Part shown: one piece after another, positions 1 through 11,700 of the stretch
Layout of the letters: each line of letters begins with the position of its first letter
Numbering within the stretch: position 1 is the first letter of the stretch
Source of the DNA: Carposina sasakii
Taxonomy: Eukaryota; Arthropoda; Insecta; Lepidoptera; Carposinidae
Reading direction: 5' to 3'
DNA length: 64,000 bases
NCBI GenBank assembly: GCA_014607495.2
Contig: CP053148.1
Span: forward strand, 13,020,001-13,084,000
Notes under the pieces: model-generated
What the model saw: only the letters and a program-made list of their open reading frames with translations
Databases searched by the model: none
What the model was told of the DNA's origin: nothing
Translations under genes and position numbers: made by a program

Positions 1-98
1 ACTCTACATTATCTTGTTTATAACTATCGTCACTGAACGCTCGAAGCAAGTAAGCGAGGCAGGGACGGGTCGCTAATAAGTCCATCTGTACCATTAAG

Positions 99-2093
99 CG
101 CACCCGGAGCCAACGCATTGAGCGCCTGCGAGCTGACCTGTAGCCTGACGTTAGCCATCGCCCGACATGTAGTACCTGCTGCTGCGGCTCTGAAGCAGGG
201 CAACTGGGAGAGGAGTCTGTACACCGGCACAGAGGTCAACGGAAAGACCCTGGCCGTCCTTGGGTTAGGCCGAGTTGGCAGGGAGGTCGCGATCAGGATG
301 CATGTGTTTGGCATGAAGGTAGGCATTGTTTTTTTTACAAATTAATGAGATTTTTGAAGCGATTTCAACTTACATTGGGTTATTTGCTTGAGTTCAAGAC
401 AAAGGAAGAAGAATATTAGATACTTAAGTAACTTAAGAACGAGAAGACAATTGAAGTGCCACAGCGGAAGTATGTTCTTTGTGAATTAAATACACTTCTA
501 TCTTTATCTTCAAAAGCTGAATGGAAGTAATATTGCGGACTATCTTTGTGAATAAAAAACATTTCTTTAAATACCTTATTCACTTCTATCTTTATCTATA
601 AAAATTCAAAATCTTCTTGCAGATTCATAACCTTTGTATCTATAACTATGCTCTATTATATTACAATAGAGTAGGTTAATATTTGAAGTTTACACATACA
701 CAGATACAATAATAATGAAACAAGATTACTCCATCTCTTATCTGCAGATCATCGGCCATGACCCGTTCGTATCTCAGGAACAGGCCAAGGAGTTCCACAC
801 CACCACAATGGAGCTCGAGCAGATCTGGCCTTTGGCAGACTACATCACACTGCATACTCCACTCATGGATTCCACACGAAGTAAGAGCAGTTCTGCACCA
901 TCTATTACATCTCTACTTGGATACATAATTTTTTGTGTTTTACTGCTGCACTTCGTTTTGAGGATTTGTCGTGAGGATTTATCATTATCTGGATAAGTAA
1001 TAATTAATGCAGATTCGCATTGCGTATGGCATCGATTTTAGAGAGTTAGTGTGTAACTACTGGAATACATCTGGAATACTACATAAGGAACATGACAGAT
1101 TTGGGACAAATTATTTTTTATACAGTTTAGGACTGCGCCATTTTGTCAGATATAAAGTATGCACGCTTACATAAACTGTATAAAATAACGCACATCGTTT
1201 CTACCTTCTTCTAGACTTCATCAATGCTAGTGTTCTGAACAAGTGCCGTAAAGGAGTGAAAATCATCAACGTTGGCCGGGGTGGCCTCATCAACGAGAAG
1301 GACTTACTGGACGGTCTTAACTCTGGACAGGTAACTAACTAATTAAGTGATGACGTTGCCTTCATTATGAGTTTGTTAAATGACGAAATAAACTCTAACC
1401 GCTATTGGTGGAACATTTCGATAACTTAGCGAACTTCGCTAGTAAATTGTTCTATTTTTCTGCCCTTCACATTTTATAAGTTAGTAGGTATGTGATTATC
1501 TTTGGCCATATCGTTCCGTTTTTTCTCTAGGTGGGCGGAGTAGCTCTCGACGTATTCGAGCACGAACCCGTGACGGAGGACCACGTGCTCACGGTACAAA
1601 TCATCAAGCATCCAGCCACGTTAGCAACACCTCATCTAGGTAAATCTACGATACACAAATTCAACATGATGTAATTGTAAATAGGAACGCAAATAAACAA
1701 ATAAAGCTGTACTACTACTCACTCATCGACAGCACAATATCTCGACACAACCACACAATAGATTTTTCTTATTTATCCCCTTATTTGGTCCCAATAGGGG
1801 CACATTTAAAAAAAAATTTTACTCGTTTCTTGGGCTGACAGTTTTCCAAACAACACACAAACAACAAAAGTCAAAAGGGGATCAAAGTAATCCGATGCAC
1901 GCATTTGAAATGTACCGTGTTGAATCATCGTTTCCTACACCAAATAATTTTTAACTTGCAACATTTTTCAGGAGCTTCCACGAAAGAAGCGCAAGTTCGT
2001 GTCGGGCAAGAGATAGCCGAACAGCTGGTCAACTTGAAGAAGCCGAAGACATTCCCTACCCCGCTAGCCGAGGTCACTCGCGTTTTTCACTAG
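99..2093 (+). CDS. PHGDH: D-3-phosphoglycerate dehydrogenase, 3' five exons (5' end outside window)
   Basis: Oxidises 3-phosphoglycerate to 3-phosphohydroxypyruvate with NAD+, the first step of serine synthesis in the cytosol. Exons 99-318, 748-880, 1215-1330, 1531-1639 and 1972-2093 join in phase with GT-AG borders; the first acceptor (AG at 97-98) follows a CTAAT branch-like site and is the least certain. Visible family marks: NAD-binding GLGRVGREVA, the catalytic Arg in NVGRGGLINE, Glu in LDVFEHEP, and His in ATPHLGAST. The protein stops at TRVFH (TAG at 2091-2093), so it is the short insect type without the C-terminal regulatory region of mammalian PHGDH. The N-terminal substrate-binding half lies left of the window. 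Convergent with the next gene. Family assignment is secure. Confidence 0.95.
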
Positions 2094-2270
2094 GATATCT
2101 ACCTATACTAAATTACCTAGGCTATGATAAATTTACGTCGGTATGCATCTGTGAATGAGATTGGAGCGTTCTGTATATCTTTGTATGGGATATCACCTAT
2201 GTTATGTCTCTTTTTATGAAATTATTATGTTAGTGGTTTACTATTATGTATGATCGGATGAAGGAGCTAC

Positions 2271-2276
2271 AATAAA
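2271..2276 (+). promoter_or_regulatory. Polyadenylation signal of PHGDH
   Basis: AATAAA about 180 bp after the stop codon, followed by a T-rich stretch; a plausible 3' end for the gene. Confidence 0.6.
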
Positions 2277-2544
2277 ATTGTATCTACTATTTACTTATTG
2301 CTTTTTTCAAGTTTTTATTTTTTGTCTATAGCACGAGACGGTTCGACCCTTTACAAAATTAATCTTTCAATTAATACTCGTAGCAGTATGTAGTCAGTAC
2401 GATTACTTAAGGATTACCATGCTGGTCATCAGTGTTTCTAAAAAGTAAAATACTACATTTTCTTGCTTTTGTTTTTGGCGTTTTGGAATAAAACTCCTCT
2501 TTATTCATGCCTATCAACAAAAGAAACAAGACAATATTTAAATT

Positions 2545-2554
2545 TTTATTTATT
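2545..2554 (-). promoter_or_regulatory. Candidate polyadenylation signal of the secreted-protein gene
   Basis: Read on the minus strand this is two overlapping AATAAA hexamers, about 175 bp after the TAG stop at 2729-2731. It leaves about 270 bp between the two convergent gene ends. Confidence 0.45.
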
Positions 2555-2728
2555 TAAAAATTACTTACACGTATAATTTACAAATAAAAAAGTATAAAAA
2601 ATCATCCCCAATCTTTAGGATTGACCAGGTAGATCGTACAAGATAAATGGCAGAATATCAGTCAGGGTAAGGACGAAGTAAGGGAGCGGGAGGGGGGAGG
2701 GTATAGTGAAAATGAAAAGGGGAAGGTT

Positions 2729-5700
2729 CTATCCTCTGGAGAAAGACTTCCCGGTCCTCGCGGGAGGCGCGGCATCGTTCTGCTCCTCGGGCTCTGGTTC
2801 TTGGGTAGCCTTTGAAGACGCTGAAAAGATGTCATGGAAATGGTCAAAAACAGAATATAATTTGAACTGGTTTTAATTTTCATAACGAAATAGAGTTTAC
2901 TTTAGGAATGAGATAGATAAGTTACATTTTCTAGCAAAATCACTGTCTGTGTCAAAGGTAACATAACATACAGACCTAGAACGATACAAACAACTTTCAC
3001 ATTTTTGTTATTACTAGGGCCTACGAAACTTACGTCTTCCAAACCGACTCCTGGTGGGCTTAGCTGCTGGAGGAGCATCATCCTCGTTGGCCGCACTATT
3101 GACGCGTTTCTTATCTAAAAAACAAAAGAATGTCTAAGTAAACAGATATAGAGGAGTCTAGACACAAGGCCCGCAGGGTGATAACGTCTCGTGCATTAGC
3201 AAAGCAGTAGCAATGCGACAGCCAAAATTGTCCAATAGTCCGTATTGATACGAATTTTACAGGCAATCCGCCCCTGATTACGTAACTTGCAATAGCCAAA
3301 CCGGCGCAGGGCGAGGTACGGGGCGCAGGAGGACGCCAAGAACTCGTTGCGCGCACTTCGCTTTGCTATCGCGCTGCTTCGGCTTTGCTATTGGTAATCA
3401 GGTGGCCGCAATTGCACTGCTTTCATTTTTTTTTACGCTTAACGTTAGCTGCAAAACGCATGTATATCAGGCGATAAGCTAGCAACTTGTCACGGTTTAT
3501 TTACATTTGTCCCCGCTATGCTGAACGTGGCTATGGGTTCTCCTTTAAAGTCCTGTAGTTCTTATTTATTTTTTTATTTTTATTTTATTTTTTATTTATT
3601 TATATCTACGTCATGAACGTATAAAGAAGTAATCTACGTATGCAAAACGTACCTAAATGCGTTCAAATTAGTAACTTCCTTTATGTTTTGTTGGGTTCCA
3701 CTAAACCCCGTTTCTTTCAAAGGATTTATCATACTTACTAAGGTTAGCTTTAACTGGAGCTGTTTCAGCAGCCTCTTGTACAGGCGCTGAAGCATGTTGG
3801 GAGTTCAATTTAGCTGAAAATAGAAAAAAAGCCTTATCTGAATACTAGTAAGGAACACGTAGGTACCTATAATAACCGCATGTAAAAAATAAGGCAAAAT
3901 TACTTGATCATGCAAGTTTTTACAAACCTTGTGCAGCCTGGGCTCTTTTCCTCTTCAAGGCTTCTAGCAGATCACTGTTACTTCTAAAGGGCCTGACTCC
4001 ACCGATCAGCTTCTTGCCTTCAGTGGAAGATGGAGCCGCCTCCGTAGAAGGTTCCTGGTGTTCTTCTTCTGCGGGGTATTCGGCATCATCCTCATATTCT
4101 ACTTCCTATATGAACAAGAATAATTAATAGCCAGCTAATTTATTAAAACACTTCACATTTGTTAGTAAAAACAAGCTTCACTTCAAAAAAAGCTTTTTTG
4201 AAAGAAGCTTTTCTTATGTGTTTATAAATTAACCGATCAAATCCAACGGGCCCAATCTCGATGGGTTTGCGTCGTTTTATTACGGAGTTCCGATGGCTAC
4301 CTTCCAGCTCCATCATCAGATCAGCTTTATGTCATAATAATATTCCATTGTCATCCAAATTATACATGCAAGCATAATTTCGGCTCAATTGGAAACCGGG
4401 AAGTGGATCAAATTTACCTTGCGAAATTTGATAACAGACAAGGGGACAGGTGAAACTAAATAAAACTAATAAACGTAATTTAAAAAAAGAGATGGTAAAA
4501 TTCGTCACCCGGGTTAAGAGACCCAATAGCTCAGTTGGTAGAGTGATGCACGGAATGCGAGAGGTCGTGTGAGTTCAGATCTCACTCGGGTGAAAATTTC
4601 TTTCATTTTCTTAATAATATTTTATAAATAAAAGCTTGTTAAAAGAATCAATTCTCTACCTGTAACCTTTATCTGGAAAACATTTACCTCGCCAGCTCAC
4701 TATGGTACTACAGGTAATATCTAAATAAAATATACTTATTATAGACGTTATCTTAGAAACAACCCCGTCACAAATAACCTGTTGAGATATTTGACAGTAT
4801 TTCTATTCGCAGGAATTTTTTTTTTAAATTTATTTATTAGGTTATTATGTGTTATTGTGTGACACATTGGTGTTTTCTGGATTACACTGATCTAAGAGTG
4901 TCACTCTCCATTAGGGTTATTTAGTTATTTGAACTTAATTGAGAGTATTTTTATAATGACGATTATTTTAAAAACTTAATTTCAAGGCAGTTGTACGAGT
5001 ATAATGACAAATTAAATAAACTACACTATTCTAGTTTTTAAAAAAGTCGCAAAATTCCGGAACATTCCTATAAAAATCTTTAGTGATTCTTGCTTTAGAA
5101 TCATGCGTTGAAGTCACCATTTTAGTATTCGCCACTTACAGCCTGTAGGTGCTTATAGGTAATTCATTAATTTTATTATGTAAGTACGATGGACACTAAA
5201 ATTATTCGCATTTAAGTGTTTCAAGGTGTAATGTTGACATTAAATAAAATTATATTGTTATCTAGCAGATTAAGCGTTAAGATTAATTGGGAATCTCTTC
5301 ACTAGCCTCTTTTTAGTACTTATTATACCCAACTATGACTGTGTTGCGTTGGTCATTCTCTTAATAACTAATAATAAACATTCATACACTTCACAACACA
5401 TTAGCCTAGCCCCACTAAGATCCTTTAGGTCTTATGTCGTAGGTACACTAAGCAACGGTTTATAAATACATAGATAAGTATAGAAACAGGGATTCGATTC
5501 CAGGACCTATGGCGTCACAGGCAGGGTCACTACCAACTACACCAATCGGCCTGCCAAACTAACTCACTCGGAAGAGTAGAAATTGATAGATATCATCACG
5601 AGAATGAGAATGAAATGAGACATTTTTAATACCCAGATGGGTACTGGTACCTAATATAAAAACGTTGTCTGCTAGTCGCATTCGGCTCGCGACCCCTAAA

Positions 5701-8700
5701 AATTCAAGATTTCGCGACCGCATTCTCGGCCGGCGATTGCGGGTTTTACCTGTGCCTACTATTAAGTATTCCGTGATTTCGCATCAGAAAACCAGTTCAA
5801 TTGATCGACATTGTTGTAAAGATGGTCATGTCTGTTACCTGGTACTCGAGAGGTCGTTCGAAGGTGACCCCTGTAGACCAAATTGCCTTGAACCAGATGC
5901 CAATTTTGCAAAAATTGCAAAACATCCGTTATAGAACAGTTATAGAACATGGAAATCTGTACACAATCAGCTGATTCAAGGTCAGGATGTATAGGTCCCC
6001 CTAGTGGTGGTCGAATCCTATACCATAAAAATATGTCGGATTCAAAGTCATAGATACTGTAGGTACCTACTTTGAAAGTGTACCTAATATAGCCTATATA
6101 TGTATTACATTCCCACACTTCACAATACATTACCTAGTCCCACACTAAGATCCCGAAGGTTTTGAGTTTTGGGTGCTAAGCAACGGTACCTACTAGGTAT
6201 GCAATATGATATAGAAGTAGAACATTTTTAATGTAGGTATGTACTATAAGTCCCTTTCCACTTTAATCTCTCAGTAAATGTTCATAAAAAGGCAATACCT
6301 AATGTTATCATAAGTCACAACAAATTTTTTGCATATTATAAATATTTTCAGTTTGTGGGTGCAATTACACATATTTCTCAATTCGTCAGAAATCATATTT
6401 AAAATTAAGTTTTCCTTAATCTTTAAAATTAAAACGCCCCAAAAGTAAAGTCAACGACACCATACATTGCCTTGTCATTTATTTGTAATATTTATTGGTC
6501 ACCCTATGTGATCACCTTACCCCAGACACCCACTCACGAGACCTTTGTTCAGTAATTTTCCTCAATAATTAATTACGGATTTGAAAAAAGAATATATTAT
6601 ACAGTTGTTCTGCAAAACATCGGAAAAAAACAATTTTTAATAACCTTACTAATTTTTTACTTTATCATAAACAAACATACAAATAATAATGTCAATGCTA
6701 TATCAAAGAAAGGCAAATTATAAAGTAAGTCCATGCTCATATAATTCTCTATCCCTTGGTAGAGTTACGTCCTTACGTTTATCCAAATTACATTATGATT
6801 TTATTTAGTTCTAGGGATCCGCCCCGCCTTTGCACGGTTGCAATTCCCTTTCACGTGGACAAAATCGTGGGCGGTCGCAATAGAAAAGTGTTGTTTTTAG
6901 ACTTTTTCAGGCGATTTTTACAAAATTTTCTCCCTAAGAACTATCCTCGTACTTCAAGGAATATTCAAGAAAAAAAAAAGAATTTGCGATTCAGCTGTTC
7001 TCGAGATTCGCGCTTATTCTTGCAACACTGTTTTGGAGTGGATTTGCAACCAGTTGGTTGGTTGAAAACAAATACATAATTACTTTGTATTGTATATGAC
7101 CTTTATAAATTAACCTCAAATTAATTTATTCTGAATTTTTCAACCATATAAGGGTTTCTTTTAAAAAAAATTGTAAAGTTTAAAAGTAGAGTTTTGGAGC
7201 TGAAATGTTAGGTGTGTCTAAATGGAATTCAAATATCATCCAGTAGGTAATGTAGATTAATTCATACATATCCGTTTATAATAATGCTGTTTTTGGTTGA
7301 CGAACTTATCTGAATAGACGTAGTACACGATAGTGATTTGATTAGCCTACTCTTACCGCCAGGGCTTAGACAAAGTAAGATTATATCTCGATCGAATCGA
7401 TAGGAGTTCACCATCGAAACTTTTACACCAATAGTGGATGATGATGGTCAGTGACAAGTTAAATTGCTAGCTTATCGCCAGAGAGAATAAACCCAAGTTT
7501 CTTAATCGACTCTTACGACATGCACGAAAAATATATAAAATAGAGTCGCAGTCGGCTGTCTCTCTGGAGTCTGGATCTGATTCTTCCGTCCCGCTTACCT
7601 TGACACGACAGCAAAATAAGTATATCGAGAATATTTAGCTAAAATAATGCTTAAGGTGTTTTATAAGTAAGACCCTCGCCGTGTTATTATAAAAGAATTT
7701 AAAATCCCAAATTTGGGGCATGTTTAGCATAAAAAATGTTTAAATTCTTTTGTAATAACACGGCTAGTCTTTTGAGATCCAGGAAGGATCCATTAATGGT
7801 CTCAGTTCGAAAGTGGCGCTATGGACGGGTTTCATTCAGCTGTGAAGCAGCTGATGCACGCCTCTATTAGTTCATATTATGATCTAACAACGTTACCTTA
7901 CTGTTAAGTAAGAAATTAATAACCTGCATAGGAAAAAGTTGACTCATGCACGTATTTAATGAGATAGTCGATATAATATGTACTAGTTCAGACCTAACCA
8001 AGTAACCAACTATAATATGTAAACAGAGCGCCGATTCTCATGTCCGTGGACATTATCTCTAATTTATCATACAAAAATGAAAAACAAAATGGCAGAACAT
8101 TTGAACAGCTAGGCAGAGTCCTAAGTGGAGGATTTTAGATAAGTGATTTGTTGAGTCCTGGTAGTATAATATTTGTAGGTATTCTATGTAAAATACGTTA
8201 AATTGTACCTATCAGCTGATCATAAATCCGCCATCTTGTTTACTATTTTTGCATGGACAAATAAGTCGAATGCAGACATTTCGACGGACGTGAGAATCGG
8301 GGCCCAGCTTCTGGATAACTAGACTTGCCTGTGATCTATGAACCACTCAACGTCGTAGGGTCGTAGACATTCAGTAAGCTGTTACATAACGATCACGACG
8401 GTAACAGCCTACTTCACTAGCAAGTAAATAAGTTTATATCTATGTTTATATTCTAAAATCTAGATAAATATTTGATCAAGATGACCTAATTTGAATATGG
8501 ACACCAGCAGGTTGTATAAAGGTCAATATTAATATTACTAGAAAACCACAGACTACGATAATTGATGGCTAAAGTTTTTGTCTGATATTAAATTGTAAGC
8601 TAAAATTGAGCATTTGTATAATATGAGTATATATGAGTATATTATGTATTTTACTCTGCAGTATGGTGAGGGCAGACAAGAATGCCTGCCAGTGGCGAGA

Positions 8701-11700
8701 AGAAGCGATTAAGGGTTTCCGAAAACCACACTGCAGTCAAAAACTCGTCCACTCAGCGTGGTGGGTGGCGTCCCCCTATGGCTTGTGCCCTTGGGGCCAG
8801 TATAGAGAATAAAGAATAGGAGGAGTAATCTATACTAATATTAAAAAGCTGAAGAGTTTGTTTTTACGCGCTAATCTCACGAATTTCTAGTCCGATTTAA
8901 AAAAATTCTTTCAGTGTTAGATACCCCATTTTTTTAGGAAGGCTATATAACAACCCACACTAGCTTCGCACGAGTGCATTGCCCCCACACGCGGATGAAG
9001 TCGTGGGCTAGTCCATAATATAGACCCACCTCAGGTGCAGGTGTGGTGGTTGTGGTGGTAGTTTTCCCCTTGCTAAGATGGCCGCGCTTTAGGAGACCTC
9101 TGGCAGCCGGCTTAGACTCCTCCTGAGCCTTGGCATTTACTTGCCAGGCCACGCACGCCAGAACCATGATACTGAAAAAAATAATTAATTATTGATGTGA
9201 AATCATAACAAGACAACTAGGTAAATTAATAAATACTAAACAGAGCTTGTTTTCAAAGACTGCGAGGTTTACTCATAGAAACATTATATCTCGATCTAAT
9301 CCAGTGGTTCCCAGACTTTTTTTCTCATAGTGCCCTTTCATTAACTCGTTCTTGTCATTATTTTGGTATTGTGTAAGAAAATCGTTGGTAATCAAATCTA
9401 TCAAATGGATATTCTAAAACAACTAGTGCATAGCAGTGTTTTAAGAATTGATTGATAATCACTATATACGTACAGGTTGATTTTTGGTCGTGAACGTTCC
9501 CGAAAACTACGGAATCTCTTCATCATCACGATCATTTTTCTCCATGGAAGCATACCTGAGAAGTGTCTAGTTCCCAAGATATTAGGGTCCAAATTTTAGT
9601 AAATAGACTGCGTTTTTCTGCATAAATGCACAAAGTCGCGCGTAGCAAGATTTTTTTACAAGAAATAATCAATATCCGTCTATGAAAAAACATAAGCATA
9701 AACACTGGACACTATAAATTTCGCCAGCTCAAGCATTTTTTTTTTATTACATCGTTTCCCAGCATTTTTTTGGCATAAACTTACTTAATTTGATCTATAA
9801 ATTACATACCCTTCGTTTAAAGGTGGCAACTAAAAAACACCCTGTATATTTTTGCGGTCTTTTGGGATTTATATTGTTTTCCAATAACGCCTGAAGCATG
9901 GGTCGTGGTTGTATTGGCGCCGTCTGTCTTTACGAGTTTTTTGATGCACTCCATTGAGTTAATTTTACATACATACATATAATCACGCCTTCATCCCTTA
10001 CGGGGTAGGCAGAGCACCAAGGGCCGATAGAACCACATGGTGCCACTTCTGACCAATAGGGATGTTTACGGTTTTTTATTTGTATTTATATCGAAAGATT
10101 ATAAAATAAAAGAAAAATTTGCGAAAAACTTCGCTAGTGTGAAAATTTTCGGGATATAACAATTTCAAAATCACAATTATAGCCAACCAAAAAACGCTGA
10201 ATACAAACGGCTACCGCAATTATGACGTCACTCTTTCGTAACTTGTATGCGCGTAAAATAACTTTTGTTCTGCAGCTATTTTAAATATTGCGTTTATAAA
10301 TATTGTCACAAAGCAAAATTGCTGTAAATGATACAGGTGGATTTGTGATGTTGTAATTTTCAATTAATTTAACATTTGAAAAATGGACTTGCCCACTTAA
10401 ATTTGAAGGCTTATTACTACCTCATTTGGACACTTAATCAAATTGTAATTTTACAGATAGGTATGATTTTGATGATTTATTCTGATAAAATGTGATCAAA
10501 ATTCAATCATAGTAAACGTCCCTATTTTGGGGGTATAGTTGAGATGTACAAGTTCGGTTAGTAGTGACAGGTGGTCAGCCCATCGTCTACAAAACACCAA
10601 GACCCTCTTGTCCCTCTACTGACTTGTACAGTATGCCCGGGAAGAGAAGCAGCTGTCATATTATACCTTTTTTTACACTCCCAGAGCAGTATAGCATAGA
10701 TGAGTTATTTTTGATTTCTTGTTATTACTATATAAATCCAAATGAACTATCTAGTATTGTAGGTATTTATATCCCATAATCTCGAAGAAAACACTAGGCA
10801 AAAGTGGACTGCCACGGAATTCATTCGCAATGCAAATAGTTCTCCAAACTTGATAAGTACATGCTAGCTGCTTTCAAGTTTACTTTCATAACAATATATT
10901 GCTCTAGTAATAATAATGTACTAACATTGGATCCGTTTCCGAGGTTTTTCTCGAATTTTTACTCGTAAATAATTTTACTCGTAATTGGCTATTTGTGCAC
11001 TGTAAACTTAGATGAATTATAACTAGATTCAGTGACAGCGCTCAAAAAATGGCTCGACAAATAGCTGCTCAAATGTATGGCTGGGCATCTATTGTAATAA
11101 ATTGATACAAACAAAGTCGAGTCTTATGGTAACAACACACGGACTCTATTTACGAATGTATTTTCATAGACAGATATTAAATATTTCTCGTGAAAAAATC
11201 TTGCTACACGCGTCAATGTGCATTTATGCAGAAAAACGCAGTCTATTTACTCAACTTTGGATCCTAATATTTTGGAAACCAGACACTTCCCAGGTATGCA
11301 TCCATGGAAAAAAATGATTTCTAATTCTAATGCTTTATTGTACCTACACAGTAAAGTTTTCACAAATAAAGTTTATGACAAATGATCGTGATGATGAGAT
11401 TCCGTAGTTTTCGGGAACGTTGACGACCAAAAATCACTCTGTATAGACACGCCCATTATTCCCTAAAGAGGTTGGCCTATTAAGTCCAACGTGGTAAGTA
11501 AGGGGTGAGCCTACCGCCGCTTTTTTCAATAAAATTCTTAATGAATTTTATTTCGTTTTATCTTGTTGCGGATGAATTAATATGTCTTTAGAAAAATATA
11601 TTTTACAAATGTATTATGTACTTACCATTTATTACTAAATTATGTAATATTTAATATTGACAAGGAAGTAGAATAATATTAATATAGTATTGGTTTTGAG

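Noticed and set aside
4520..4592. Functional tRNA gene
   Set aside because: A and B boxes are present, but the B box is altered, stem pairing is poor, and the flanks are shared with another copy at 38.5 kb, so a SINE fits better.
5665..6130. Overlapping 89- and 122-codon open frames on opposite strands
   Set aside because: No splice context, no recognisable motif, and a SINE fragment at the right edge; likely chance frames.
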